Below, one piece after another: positions 27,918-36,006 of a stretch of 64,000 nucleotides of DNA. The DNA lies in assembly GCF_947500045.1 (NCBI RefSeq), contig NZ_CANMQQ010000007.1:1-64000 (forward strand), read 5' to 3'. A program made the position numbers and the translations under genes. Below the pieces are notes generated by a model, which worked only from the letters and a program-made list of their open reading frames with translations, made no database searches and had not been told where the DNA came from. The stretch's first letter is position 1, and each line of letters opens with the position of its first letter. This DNA comes from an uncultured Ruegeria sp. (GTDB taxonomy: Bacteria; Pseudomonadota; Alphaproteobacteria; Rhodobacterales; Rhodobacteraceae).

Positions 27918-29699
27918 TTAAGTCGCGACGTGGGAAACCTCTTTGTCGGGGGAGTAGATGTCCAGAATGTTCCAGTGCCCGGTCGTTGGAGTTGGGTTGT
28001 TGATCATTGGGACATCGAGAACAGTTGGTTTGCCGCTGGCGATTGCCGCTTCCAATGCAGGCAATAGTTCATCAGCAGAGCTCAGCCTGTGCCCTTCAGC
28101 ACCGTATGCACGCGCAATATCTGCGTAGCCCGGTCCGTTGGCGGGCGCCTCAGCTGATCCAGGGAACGTGGTTCCATAGGTTAGACCGTAGTGCGCCTTT
28201 TGAAGGCCTGCGATAGTGCCAAACGCATTGTTGTTCATCACCAGCCAGATGATGCCCAGATCAAGTTCGACTGCTGTTGCCAGCATCGACGGATTCTGAC
28301 CAAAACCTCCATCACCAACCAGACTAAGAACCACACGATCAGGTGCTGCCAGTTTCGCGCCGATGGCACCCGGAGGGCCAAAACCCATCGTAGCAAACCC
28401 GCCCGGGGTCAGGATCGAGCCGGGCGTCAGGATATCGAACTGTTGCCCTACCCCGTTTTTGTTCCATCCAACATCCGTCGTGATGATGGCATCCTCGGGC
28501 AGCGCCTTTCGGGTATCTGCCAGAATACGCTCGGGCATCATCGGAAACGCGGATGAGGTCGCCATTTCCACATTGCGGGCTTTGAAATCCGTCCGGAAAT
28601 CGGCGATCTTCTGTTCCAGCGCGGGGCGGTTAAACCCGTCCGGATACATCTCTCTGGCAACGCGGGTCAGAACACGCAGCGCGGCCTTGGCGTCCGCAAC
28701 GACACCGATCTCGGTGGGATAGTTCCGGCCGATCTCTTGCGGTTCGATGTCAATATGAATGACCTTGGACCCCGGAATGTTGAACGTGTAGCCGGGATAC
28801 CAGCTAGAGCAATCGGCCTCTTTGAACCGCGTGCCCACGGCAAAGATGTAGTCCGCATTCAGGCAGGATTGGTTAACCAGTTCGGTGCCCCAAAAGCCAG
28901 TCATTCCCAATACAAGCGGATGGTCGTCCCGTAGGGCGCCTTTACCCATCAAGGAATGCGCGACGGGCAGGCCCATATGCTCAACGAATTCGCGCAACTC
29001 CTCGCTGGCTTGTGCCAGCAGGATACCGCCACCGACATAAGCGACCGGGTTTTCAGCCTGTGCCAGTGCCTCAATGATTTCACACGCTGTTTCATCGTCA
29101 ATCGACGGTTTCTTGAGCGCGCGGGTGTTGTCGCGGATACGGTCGAAGCTGTCCGACGGGATCACATCGGAAAAAACGTCCATGGGGACATTGACCAGTA
29201 CCGGCCCGGGCTGGCCACTTTCGGCCAGATGGAACGCCTTCTCCAAGATCTCAGCCATGAGGTCCGCGCGATCCACCCGCCAAGCGCGTTTGACAAAGGG
29301 GCGATAGATCTCCCACTGGGCGGCGTCTGCGTGCAGGTTCACCTCCTGATGCGGATGTTTGCCATAGTAATGTGTGGGAATGTCACCCGCGATCACGACC
29401 ATGGGGATACAGTCCAGCGCCGCGTTGGCGACCCCGGTGGCGCAGTTTGTCAAACCTGGGGAGAGGTGTGACAATACCACCGAGGCCTTGCCCATCACGC
29501 GGGCATAGGCGTCCGCCGCATGGCTGGCGATCTGTTCATGTCTTACAGTGACGAAATCAATCGGGCTTTCGGCCAACGCGGCCAAAACCGCGATGTTCGT
29601 GTGTCCGCACAGGCCAAATACGTGCTTGACCTCACGACGTTCGAGGAAATCTACGATGTGTTCGGCAACGGTTTTGCCTTCCAGTTTCACTCCGTCCAT
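27918..29699 (-). CDS. ThDP-dependent enzyme (acetolactate-synthase-like)
   Basis: 593 residues from ATG at 29699 (a GTG is directly in front). Three-domain ThDP fold: the PYR domain has the catalytic Glu in VTVRHEQIASHAADAYAR, the central Rossmann domain starts near 195, and the PP domain has the cofactor motif VGDGGFGQNPSML ending in NNNAFGTI. It lacks features of true acetolactate synthase and of sulfoacetaldehyde acetyltransferase. The neighbours (acylating aldehyde dehydrogenase directly upstream, isomerase before that) suggest a C-C cleaving decarboxylase or a ring-opening diketone hydrolase of the IolD kind, feeding an aldehyde to the dehydrogenase. Confidence 0.85.
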   Translation of the reverse strand: MDGVKLEGKTVAEHIVDFLERREVKHVFGLCGHTNIAVLAALAESPIDFVTVRHEQIASHAADAYARVMGKASVVLSHLSPGLTNCATGVANAALDCIPMVVIAGDIPTHYYGKHPHQEVNLHADAAQWEIYRPFVKRAWRVDRADLMAEILEKAFHLAESGQPGPVLVNVPMDVFSDVIPSDSFDRIRDNTRALKKPSIDDETACEIIEALAQAENPVAYVGGGILLAQASEELREFVEHMGLPVAHSLMGKGALRDDHPLVLGMTGFWGTELVNQSCLNADYIFAVGTRFKEADCSSWYPGYTFNIPGSKVIHIDIEPQEIGRNYPTEIGVVADAKAALRVLTRVAREMYPDGFNRPALEQKIADFRTDFKARNVEMATSSAFPMMPERILADTRKALPEDAIITTDVGWNKNGVGQQFDILTPGSILTPGGFATMGFGPPGAIGAKLAAPDRVVLSLVGDGGFGQNPSMLATAVELDLGIIWLVMNNNAFGTIAGLQKAHYGLTYGTTFPGSAEAPANGPGYADIARAYGAEGHRLSSADELLPALEAAIASGKPTVLDVPMINNPTPTTGHWNILDIYSPDKEVSHVAT

Positions 29700-31108
29700 C
29701 ACGCGACCTCCTGTCCGTAGAACTCACCGAACAGGTCAGGCTCCGAAGGGCGATCCTCGGGGATTGGACGGCTCACCCAGGTGTAGTTCATCATATGTTT
29801 CATGGTGACGTTTTCATTGGTGATGTTTCCGCCCCAGATACCGCATCCCAGGCTGCTAGTCATAGGCATGCCATTGGTCCAAGAACCAGCGTTGGCCTTC
29901 GATTGTGGCTGTCGCACCATCATGCGGCTGACCGGGGCCAAGCGCGCGAGCCGATCGATGTGATCGTCGTTATGGCTATAAATCCCGCAGGAATGACCCT
30001 TACCTCCGGTGTTGTAGATCTGGGTGACCGTTTCCAGCGCTTCATCGAAAGTGTCGAAGTGATAAAGCGCCATCAGCGTGGTCAGTTTTTCCTTCGAAAA
30101 CTTGTGCTGCGGCCCGATTTGCCCCTGATTTTCAACCATCAGGAATTTGCGATCTTCGGGGATCGAGAAACCCGCGACCTTAGCCGTTTGCTGCGGCGGG
30201 CAGGCGATGGTTGGGAACGTACGGTTGCCCTTTTCGTCCCACATGGCGGTTTCGAGCATGACCTTCTCTTCGCCCGAACATAGGTACCCGCCTTCGGCCT
30301 CAAGCGCCTTGACCATATCGTCGTAGACCGAACGCTGGATAATGATGTTACCGTCTGCGGAACAACCTGAACCAAAGTCTGACGTTTTAGAAATACGCGT
30401 ATTCTGCGCCGCAATGTCCAGATCGGCGGTTTCATCGATGATGATGGACGAATTGCCAGCACCGACGCCATACGCCGGACGGCCCGAGCTATAGGCAGCT
30501 TTGACCATCGGCTTGCCGCCAGTCGCCAGCGTCAGGTCGCAGATCTCCATCAGATGTTGCGTCAATGGGATCGACGGTTTGCGAATGGATTGAAACAAGT
30601 CCTCGGGGGCACCGGCCGCACGACAGGCTGCACGCATGACCTCAACCATTTCAAAAGTAGTTTGGGCGGTTCGCGGGTGCGGACTGAAGATGACCGCATT
30701 CCGGGCGTTGGCTGCGGAAACGCCGGTCACCGGTGGTGTCATCGCTGGGTTAGTCATGGGGATCAGAGACGCGATCACACCGGCAGGTTTAGCGTACTTC
30801 ACGAGCCCCTTTTCCTCATCAACCTCAACAATGCCGGTCGATGGCGTGCGCAGGACATCGCGCAGCACCATGTGAATCTTGAACCGCTTTGCTGGACGTC
30901 CCGCACGATCTCCGATACCGCTTTCGTCCACGCCTTGCTGGGCCAGACGTGTGAAGGTTGTCTCGTTCCCAGCGTACCACGCAATGGCCTGAGACAGGCG
31001 GTCCAGGCGGTCCTGATCCCAATCCTCGATTTCGGCCATTGCAGCGCGGGCGCGTGACAGCATATCGGCCGCCAGTTGGCGGTCGTTTTCAGTGAGCTCT
31101 TTGCCCAT
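29699..31108 (-). CDS. acylating aldehyde dehydrogenase (sulfoacetaldehyde dehydrogenase SauS-like)
   Basis: 469 residues from ATG at 31108 behind AGAGG; the frame extends much further upstream but overlaps another gene. Catalytic cysteine is Cys249 in SDFGSGCSADGN. The protein resembles sequences annotated as acylating sulfoacetaldehyde dehydrogenase and is in the CoA-dependent ALDH branch (EutE/AdhE-like), e.g. GGKGHSCGIYS and WTNGMPMTSSLGCGIWGGN. It would convert an aldehyde plus CoA to an acyl-CoA. No sulfonate genes (Xsc, sulfite export) are nearby, so a non-sulfonated aldehyde is just as likely. It overlaps the ThDP gene at its 3' end. Confidence 0.82.
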   Translation of the reverse strand: MGKELTENDRQLAADMLSRARAAMAEIEDWDQDRLDRLSQAIAWYAGNETTFTRLAQQGVDESGIGDRAGRPAKRFKIHMVLRDVLRTPSTGIVEVDEEKGLVKYAKPAGVIASLIPMTNPAMTPPVTGVSAANARNAVIFSPHPRTAQTTFEMVEVMRAACRAAGAPEDLFQSIRKPSIPLTQHLMEICDLTLATGGKPMVKAAYSSGRPAYGVGAGNSSIIIDETADLDIAAQNTRISKTSDFGSGCSADGNIIIQRSVYDDMVKALEAEGGYLCSGEEKVMLETAMWDEKGNRTFPTIACPPQQTAKVAGFSIPEDRKFLMVENQGQIGPQHKFSKEKLTTLMALYHFDTFDEALETVTQIYNTGGKGHSCGIYSHNDDHIDRLARLAPVSRMMVRQPQSKANAGSWTNGMPMTSSLGCGIWGGNITNENVTMKHMMNYTWVSRPIPEDRPSEPDLFGEFYGQEVA

Positions 31109-32003
31109 GATAATCCTCTTGGTGTTTTGGAATTGCTGCATCGGGCATACGGCGCTGTGACCGCGCCTCGCCGAATGTTCGCTTGGCGTGGCTGAGACAG
31201 CGACGCGCGTGTTCTTCATACCCCAACTCGGCAACGCGGCTTTGGTTGGGCAGTTCAATAGAATAATCGACGGGTGGCATGCGTTCGATGATGCCGGTGA
31301 AATCGATCCAGCCTTCGCCAGGATAGAGCCGCGCATCGCGGGCAAGTTGGATCATGCCCTCGCGCGTATCAGCGATGCCGGGCAGGCAATCAGAGATGTG
31401 CAGGAAGTGAAACAGGTCCGAAGGGACGTGCAAAAGCTCCCCGAGATCCACTCGGCTGAGGTGCAGATAGAGCGTGTCGACCAGAATACCACCATTTTGC
31501 TGATCGGAGGCGCGGACAATATCCAGCGCCTCATCCAGAGTGCGCAAGCGAGAGAAGCTCGGGAACTCCAGGTCCACCGTCAGCCCATAGGGCGCTGCCA
31601 GTTCGCAAGTCTCAGAATAGACGTCGATCAGAAAGTCACGATCATCGCGGGTGTTGGTCCACGCGCTCATGATCATGCGTTTGGCGCCCAGTTCCCCACC
31701 GATCTCCAGCGAAGGCTCAAAACTGCGCGGATCGACATCCTCGGTGATGCGCGCAAGCTCGACATCGAGAACTTTCAAGCCGGTGGTAGAGAGAGCAGTT
31801 TTGGTGGCCTGCACCTGTGCCTTGTCGATTGGGGATTGAGTGAATTCACCCTGCACATGCATTGGGATGAACCGAGGGCTGACGGCATCGTATCCGGCCC
31901 GTGCGGCGATATAGACCAACTCGGGCGGCGTACAGCCGATCAGCGTCAGATGCGCCAAGGAATAGAGAGAGGGGCTTGTGCCAACCTCTTCGGGTTTCAC
32001 CAT
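31089..32003 (-). CDS. sugar phosphate isomerase/epimerase-like TIM-barrel protein
   Basis: 304 residues from ATG at 32003 with GGAG ten bases upstream. AP-endonuclease-2/xylose-isomerase-like barrel: metal-site acids are visible in TVDLEFPSF, ILVDTLYLHLS, FLHISDCLPG and YSIELPN. Relatives include IolE-type dehydratases and ketose epimerases. First gene of the three-gene unit 27918-32003, just after a probable operator and downstream of a strong terminator. Confidence 0.82.
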   Translation of the reverse strand: MVKPEEVGTSPSLYSLAHLTLIGCTPPELVYIAARAGYDAVSPRFIPMHVQGEFTQSPIDKAQVQATKTALSTTGLKVLDVELARITEDVDPRSFEPSLEIGGELGAKRMIMSAWTNTRDDRDFLIDVYSETCELAAPYGLTVDLEFPSFSRLRTLDEALDIVRASDQQNGGILVDTLYLHLSRVDLGELLHVPSDLFHFLHISDCLPGIADTREGMIQLARDARLYPGEGWIDFTGIIERMPPVDYSIELPNQSRVAELGYEEHARRCLSHAKRTFGEARSQRRMPDAAIPKHQEDYHGQRAH

Positions 32004-32051
32004 GAACGACAGCTCCACGTGTCTGCGAATCTCATTTTATCACACGTAGTA

Positions 32052-32070
32052 AAAAATATCTGATATTTTT
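32052..32070. promoter_or_regulatory. palindromic operator AAAAATATC-T-GATATTTTT
   Basis: Nineteen-base palindrome 49 bases upstream of the TIM-barrel gene, followed by another half site (AAAAATATC) at 32071. The same core occurs at 40889-40905 in front of the TRAP operon, and related sites near 42100 and 49708. Probably bound by an FCD-GntR regulator such as the one encoded at 42196. Confidence 0.65.
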
Positions 32071-32104
32071 AAAAATATCAACTTTTAATACTGAGCAGAA
32101 AATG

Positions 32105-32134
32105 AAAACGCCCGGGCAACGGCCCGGGCGTTTT
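32105..32134. terminator. strong bidirectional-type terminator
   Basis: AAAACGCCCGGGC (32105-32117) pairs perfectly with GCCCGGGCGTTTT (32122-32134) around a 4-base loop. It follows the stop of the Gfo/Idh gene at 32155 on the minus strand and gives a U-run in either direction. It separates the long operon from the three-gene unit downstream. Confidence 0.85.
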
Positions 32135-32154
32135 ACAATCGTGTTGGCAGAGCC

Positions 32155-33345
32155 TTAGTTAGTGACCCAATCGCCTCCGGACTGGTGAGAGCGCACAGAA
32201 GCGTCAATGAATCGGACACCGTCTGCACCTTGACCCACACCGGGATAAGTAAGCCAATCGGCCGGAACGGTGACGCCATCCCGGCGCGCGGCAACCGCCA
32301 TGGCAAATTCAGTATACAGGTTGGCCCAGGCTTCGATAATTCCTTCGGGGAAGCCTCGCGCGGTACGGATCAGACGTTCTGCGCCGGGGCCGATGCCATG
32401 CCCGTGACCTCGGCTGATGATACGATCCGGCTCACCAAACCGATTGAACTTCAGCTGTTCCGAGTTCTCCAAGTCCCACTCGAGACCTCCTTCGCTGCCG
32501 AAGATCCGCAACCGCAACCCACCCCGGTTTCCGGGGGCAAGGCGCGTCGCCACCAAGGTCCCGGGAACCTCGTTTTGATAGCGGGTGAACATGAAAACCG
32601 TGTCTTCCAAAGGCTTTGGCGCGCCGCAGACATGGAACTCGGCCCTCAGGTCGGTCATCGGCAGACCCGAGACAAAGCTGGCGAGATGCGCGGCATGGGT
32701 GCCGATATCACCGACACAACTGGTTGGGCCTGAGATCCTGGGGTCCAACCTCCATTTGACATGGGGCGCATCAGCCACATCTTCGGGCGTCATCCAATCT
32801 TGCATGAATTCAACATGAATTTGGTTGATCTTGCCGATGCCTCCTTCGGCGACAATATGTTTGGCCTGCCGGATCACTGGAAAACACGACATCGCATAGC
32901 CGACGGCAAAGACCTGTCCCGTACGCGCGGTGATTTCCTCAAGTCCCTCGGCTTTGGCGACTTCATTGGTCAGGGGTTTGTCACACAGCACATCGATGCC
33001 TGCTTCCAGAAACGCTTTGGCCGCGTCGAAATGAACGTGGTTCGGGGTGGTGATCATCACAGCATCCACGCCATCCGGGCGCGCCGCCTCGGCCCCCGCC
33101 ATTTCGTCGAAGGACGCATAACACCTGTCTGATGGCAGGAACCACTCGACCCCGCGCGCCATGCTGCGCGCGGCATCTGAACTGAGCGCGCCTGCGGCGA
33201 CCTCCCACCGGTCGGTCATCCGGGCCGCCGTTGCCTGCGTGACTGAAATACGTCCACCGCCCACAACGCCCAGCCGCAAACGGCGGGACAGGCGGGGGAA
33301 AGGTCCATCAAAGTGCAGATTTTCGGGTAAAAGTCTCTCAGCCAT
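32155..33345 (-). CDS. Gfo/Idh/MocA-family oxidoreductase
   Basis: 396 residues from ATG at 33345; it overlaps the preceding gene by 8 bases. N-terminal Rossmann motif LGVVGGGRISVTQ (about 28-40) and the family signature with the catalytic Lys in VLCDKPLTNEVAKAE. The C-terminal domain contains CVGDIGTHAAHL, including the likely catalytic Asp/His. NAD(P)-dependent oxidation of a sugar, sugar acid or cyclitol is expected. Last gene of the operon ending at the terminator 32105-32134. Confidence 0.88.
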   Translation of the reverse strand: MAERLLPENLHFDGPFPRLSRRLRLGVVGGGRISVTQATAARMTDRWEVAAGALSSDAARSMARGVEWFLPSDRCYASFDEMAGAEAARPDGVDAVMITTPNHVHFDAAKAFLEAGIDVLCDKPLTNEVAKAEGLEEITARTGQVFAVGYAMSCFPVIRQAKHIVAEGGIGKINQIHVEFMQDWMTPEDVADAPHVKWRLDPRISGPTSCVGDIGTHAAHLASFVSGLPMTDLRAEFHVCGAPKPLEDTVFMFTRYQNEVPGTLVATRLAPGNRGGLRLRIFGSEGGLEWDLENSEQLKFNRFGEPDRIISRGHGHGIGPGAERLIRTARGFPEGIIEAWANLYTEFAMAVAARRDGVTVPADWLTYPGVGQGADGVRFIDASVRSHQSGGDWVTN

Positions 33346-34012
33346 TCTGAACCTCCATGTCCGGAACCCGCGCGTCCTCGGGCAGTATTTCCACCGCCAT
33401 AAAGATGCTGGGGGTAATCGTCTCGTATTGATGCCAGGGATAGTTGCCTTCAGCGTCATACATCGGCTTATGTGTCGCGCCCGGAGCCATGAATTCTTCG
33501 AGATAAAGGGTTTTAAAGTCCCGTTCGCGGAATTGCTGCATTTTGCCAAAGCCTACGATTTGCGTATGCACTTCGCGAAACCCCGGTACCGGGCAGAACG
33601 GATGATCCTTGTGCAATCCGACGTTCAGTGGAACCGAGCCGGAATGGTACATGGTCAGTCCAACGTTACCCACGAAGACCTTTGGCGACATGTAATGGCT
33701 GACACCGCGCAGACGCTCCTCTTGGCGGACATCAAAAGCAGATGGCCACGTATCTTTCACCCATGAGAACAGCTCGTTGTCATCGGCATGGGCGTCGAAA
33801 CCGTGGACAATGACTGCACGTTCCACGCCGCTAAGCGTGCTGTCTTGCACGATAACAGACGAAAGTGGCGACACGGTCTGATCCTCGACAGAGAGAATTC
33901 GCCCCCCAAGGTTAAGGACGATGGCGCGACCCTCGACAGATGTTCTGTGTTCATTGGTGATGTGCTGGACGCGAAAGAATGGCTGAGCAAAGTCGAGTGT
34001 CTCAATCGGCAT
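33338..34012 (-). CDS. unrecognised protein, possibly cupin-like
   Basis: 224 residues from ATG at 34012, which overlaps the upstream Gfo/Idh gene; the last bases overlap the next gene too. No signal peptide or membrane segment. Beta-rich sequence with LNVGLHKDHPFCPVPGFREVHTQIVGFG near residues 130-160 and GATHKPMYDAEGNYPWHQYETI near 185-205; clustered His and Glu suggest a metal site in a double-stranded beta-helix, but this is inference. I do not recognise the family. Its position between two dehydrogenases marks it as an enzyme or accessory factor of the pathway, perhaps a ring isomerase in the place of IolB. Confidence 0.75.
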   Translation of the reverse strand: MPIETLDFAQPFFRVQHITNEHRTSVEGRAIVLNLGGRILSVEDQTVSPLSSVIVQDSTLSGVERAVIVHGFDAHADDNELFSWVKDTWPSAFDVRQEERLRGVSHYMSPKVFVGNVGLTMYHSGSVPLNVGLHKDHPFCPVPGFREVHTQIVGFGKMQQFRERDFKTLYLEEFMAPGATHKPMYDAEGNYPWHQYETITPSIFMAVEILPEDARVPDMEVQNG

Positions 34013-35189
34013 GCGCCAACTCCTTCCTCTCATTCATTAGGAAATCGACTGGCAAAGGCTCGGGTGCATCGCAACGGCTTGCTATCGTCTGATAGGCACC
34101 AAATTTCGGCGCCCGTTCGATCGCGTCCATGACCTCAAAAACATGGTAGGCAAGCGCTCCACTTGCGCGGGGTTGGCGTCCTTCTTGCGCCGCCAGGGCC
34201 AGATCCAAAAGGCCAAGCCCGCGGCTGTCTTCATTGAACCCGTGTTTGTTTTCGACCACCTGCCAGTCTTCGCGACCGGCTGGACGAGGCTGATGAGACC
34301 AGCGCGAGGTGTCCCGCGTTTTCAACCAGACATCCCCTTGAAATATATTGGCACCATGAACCGGGTCAGGATCAGGAATGCTGATGGTGCCGTTTTCACC
34401 GTAGATCTCGAACCGGGGCGTTTCGCTGTCCCAGACGTCGAAACTCATGGTCATCGACCCGATGGCGCCGGATGAGAATTGCAGCATGCTTAGGGAGTGC
34501 GTGTCGACCTCGACATCCATCCATTCGCCGTTGCGCGGGCCGTTTTCGATCATCCTTTTGTCGAACGTGCGCCGAGCCATTCCGGCGACCCGGTCAATTT
34601 GCCCAAGGCAAAAAATCATGGCGGTCAGGTAATAGGGGCCAAGGTCCAGCAAGGGCCCGCCACCGGCCTGGTAGTAGAAATCCGGGTTGGGATGGTGGCG
34701 CTCCGTCCCGTGGGTCCCGACATGGGCAAAAACCCCTGTTGGTTTCCCGATAGCGCCTTCATCGATCAAGCGCCGAACGGTCTGCCAACGACCGCCCAGA
34801 AACGTGTCGGGTGCGCAACCGATCAGTAGCCCCTTTTCAGTAGCCGTATGCAGGATCGCTTTTCCATCCGATCGGTTCATGACCAGCGGCTTTTCGGAAT
34901 ATACGTGCTTACCCGCCTTTAACGCACGCAGGCTGATTTCGGCATGGGCCGCCGGAATTGTCAGATTCAAAACGCAGTCGATCGTCGGATCATCAAACAC
35001 TTCATCTGGCGTGCAGGCCTTGGCGATGTCGTATTGATCCGCCTTAGCACGGCTTTCCGAAGGATCGAGGCTTGCACAAGCCACGACCTCGACGCTCAAA
35101 AATTTGGATAGTGTTTTTAGATAAATATCGCTGATACGACCACAGCCAATAAGGCCGACCCGGAAGGATTTCGATGTCTCACGTGTCAT
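34002..35189 (-). CDS. Gfo/Idh/MocA-family oxidoreductase
   Basis: 395 residues from ATG at 35189 (AGGA just in front; a second ATG is one codon upstream). Rossmann motif VGLIGCGRISDIY at about 10-22 and active-site Lys in HVYSEKPLVMN. The C-terminal domain has PLLDLGPYYLTAM and a long C-terminal part. Only distantly similar to the other two Gfo/Idh proteins here, so they likely oxidise different positions or intermediates. Overlaps its neighbours on both sides. Confidence 0.88.
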   Translation of the reverse strand: MTRETSKSFRVGLIGCGRISDIYLKTLSKFLSVEVVACASLDPSESRAKADQYDIAKACTPDEVFDDPTIDCVLNLTIPAAHAEISLRALKAGKHVYSEKPLVMNRSDGKAILHTATEKGLLIGCAPDTFLGGRWQTVRRLIDEGAIGKPTGVFAHVGTHGTERHHPNPDFYYQAGGGPLLDLGPYYLTAMIFCLGQIDRVAGMARRTFDKRMIENGPRNGEWMDVEVDTHSLSMLQFSSGAIGSMTMSFDVWDSETPRFEIYGENGTISIPDPDPVHGANIFQGDVWLKTRDTSRWSHQPRPAGREDWQVVENKHGFNEDSRGLGLLDLALAAQEGRQPRASGALAYHVFEVMDAIERAPKFGAYQTIASRCDAPEPLPVDFLMNERKELAHAD

Positions 35190-36006
35190 CATTCCTGTCT
35201 TCGTAGAGGGGTAAGTAATTCGGGGGCATCGGCCCTTTGTTACGGCCACCCTGGTTCATCTGCTCCCAAGCGTGGGCCAGAATACCGACCGAGCGGGACA
35301 GGCAGAACAGCCCGCGCGACAAGGGCGCAGGAAAGCCAAGTTCGCAGAAGATCACAGCTGTTGCGCCGTCAATATTCATGGCAATTGGCCGACCGCCGCG
35401 TTGGCGACCGAGTTCGGCTTGAACCTCTTCTCCGATATCGGCATAGCGGCCGGAAACGGTGCCATCATTCGCGGCTTCTCGAACCAGTTGCATCAATCGG
35501 GGTGCGCGCGGGTCGACGGGTTTGTGAAACCTGTGGCCAAAGCCCGAGACGATCTTGCCGTAGGTCTCGCGCCAGCTGTCCAGACCGTCCCGAACAGCGT
35601 CGTTCAGCGAAGCTCCCGCATCCGTGCGAACCGCGATATCATAGTACAGCTCTGCGCATTGCTCCCCTGCCCCGCCATGCACATCGCCCAGCATGTTTAC
35701 AGCAGTCGCCATCGCGTTGTTGAGGCCAACCCCGCAGGTCGCAGCCATACGCGCCGCCGCGATTGAGGGAGCCTGTGGGCCGTGATCCACGCCTGCAACC
35801 AAAGCGGCTTCGAACAGGCGCGCTTGCGCGTCGCTGGGCAGATCGCCCCGCACCATCAACCAGATCATCTGCGGGAAAGATACGTTCCCGATCAGGTCCT
35901 CTATGGCGTTGCCGCGAAAAGCGATCTGTCCGGGTTTCATGTCGATGATGGAGGTACGCCACCATTGGCGAATGGCGCGCTCATCGCTTGTCATCTGCGC
36001 AGTCAT
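35179..36006 (-). CDS. citryl-CoA lyase / citrate-synthase-like protein
   Basis: 275 residues, much shorter than citrate synthase (about 430) and like stand-alone citryl-CoA lyases or the C-terminal domain of ATP-citrate lyase. Catalytic motifs are visible: LGDVHGGAGEQ, SGFGHRFHKPVDPR and the Asp in AMNIDGATAVIF. It should make or break a C-C bond next to a CoA thioester, with acetyl-CoA or a similar acyl-CoA. In this operon it could cleave the pathway's acyl-CoA end product. Its start overlaps the stop of the QuiC1-like gene (ATGA). Confidence 0.82.
   Translation of the reverse strand: MTAQMTSDERAIRQWWRTSIIDMKPGQIAFRGNAIEDLIGNVSFPQMIWLMVRGDLPSDAQARLFEAALVAGVDHGPQAPSIAAARMAATCGVGLNNAMATAVNMLGDVHGGAGEQCAELYYDIAVRTDAGASLNDAVRDGLDSWRETYGKIVSGFGHRFHKPVDPRAPRLMQLVREAANDGTVSGRYADIGEEVQAELGRQRGGRPIAMNIDGATAVIFCELGFPAPLSRGLFCLSRSVGILAHAWEQMNQGGRNKGPMPPNYLPLYEDRNDDT

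Noticed and set aside
27918-29699. Reading the ThDP enzyme as sulfoacetaldehyde acetyltransferase (Xsc) because of the SauS-like neighbour
   Set aside because: The N-terminal and PP-domain motifs do not match Xsc, and no sulfite-handling gene is nearby.
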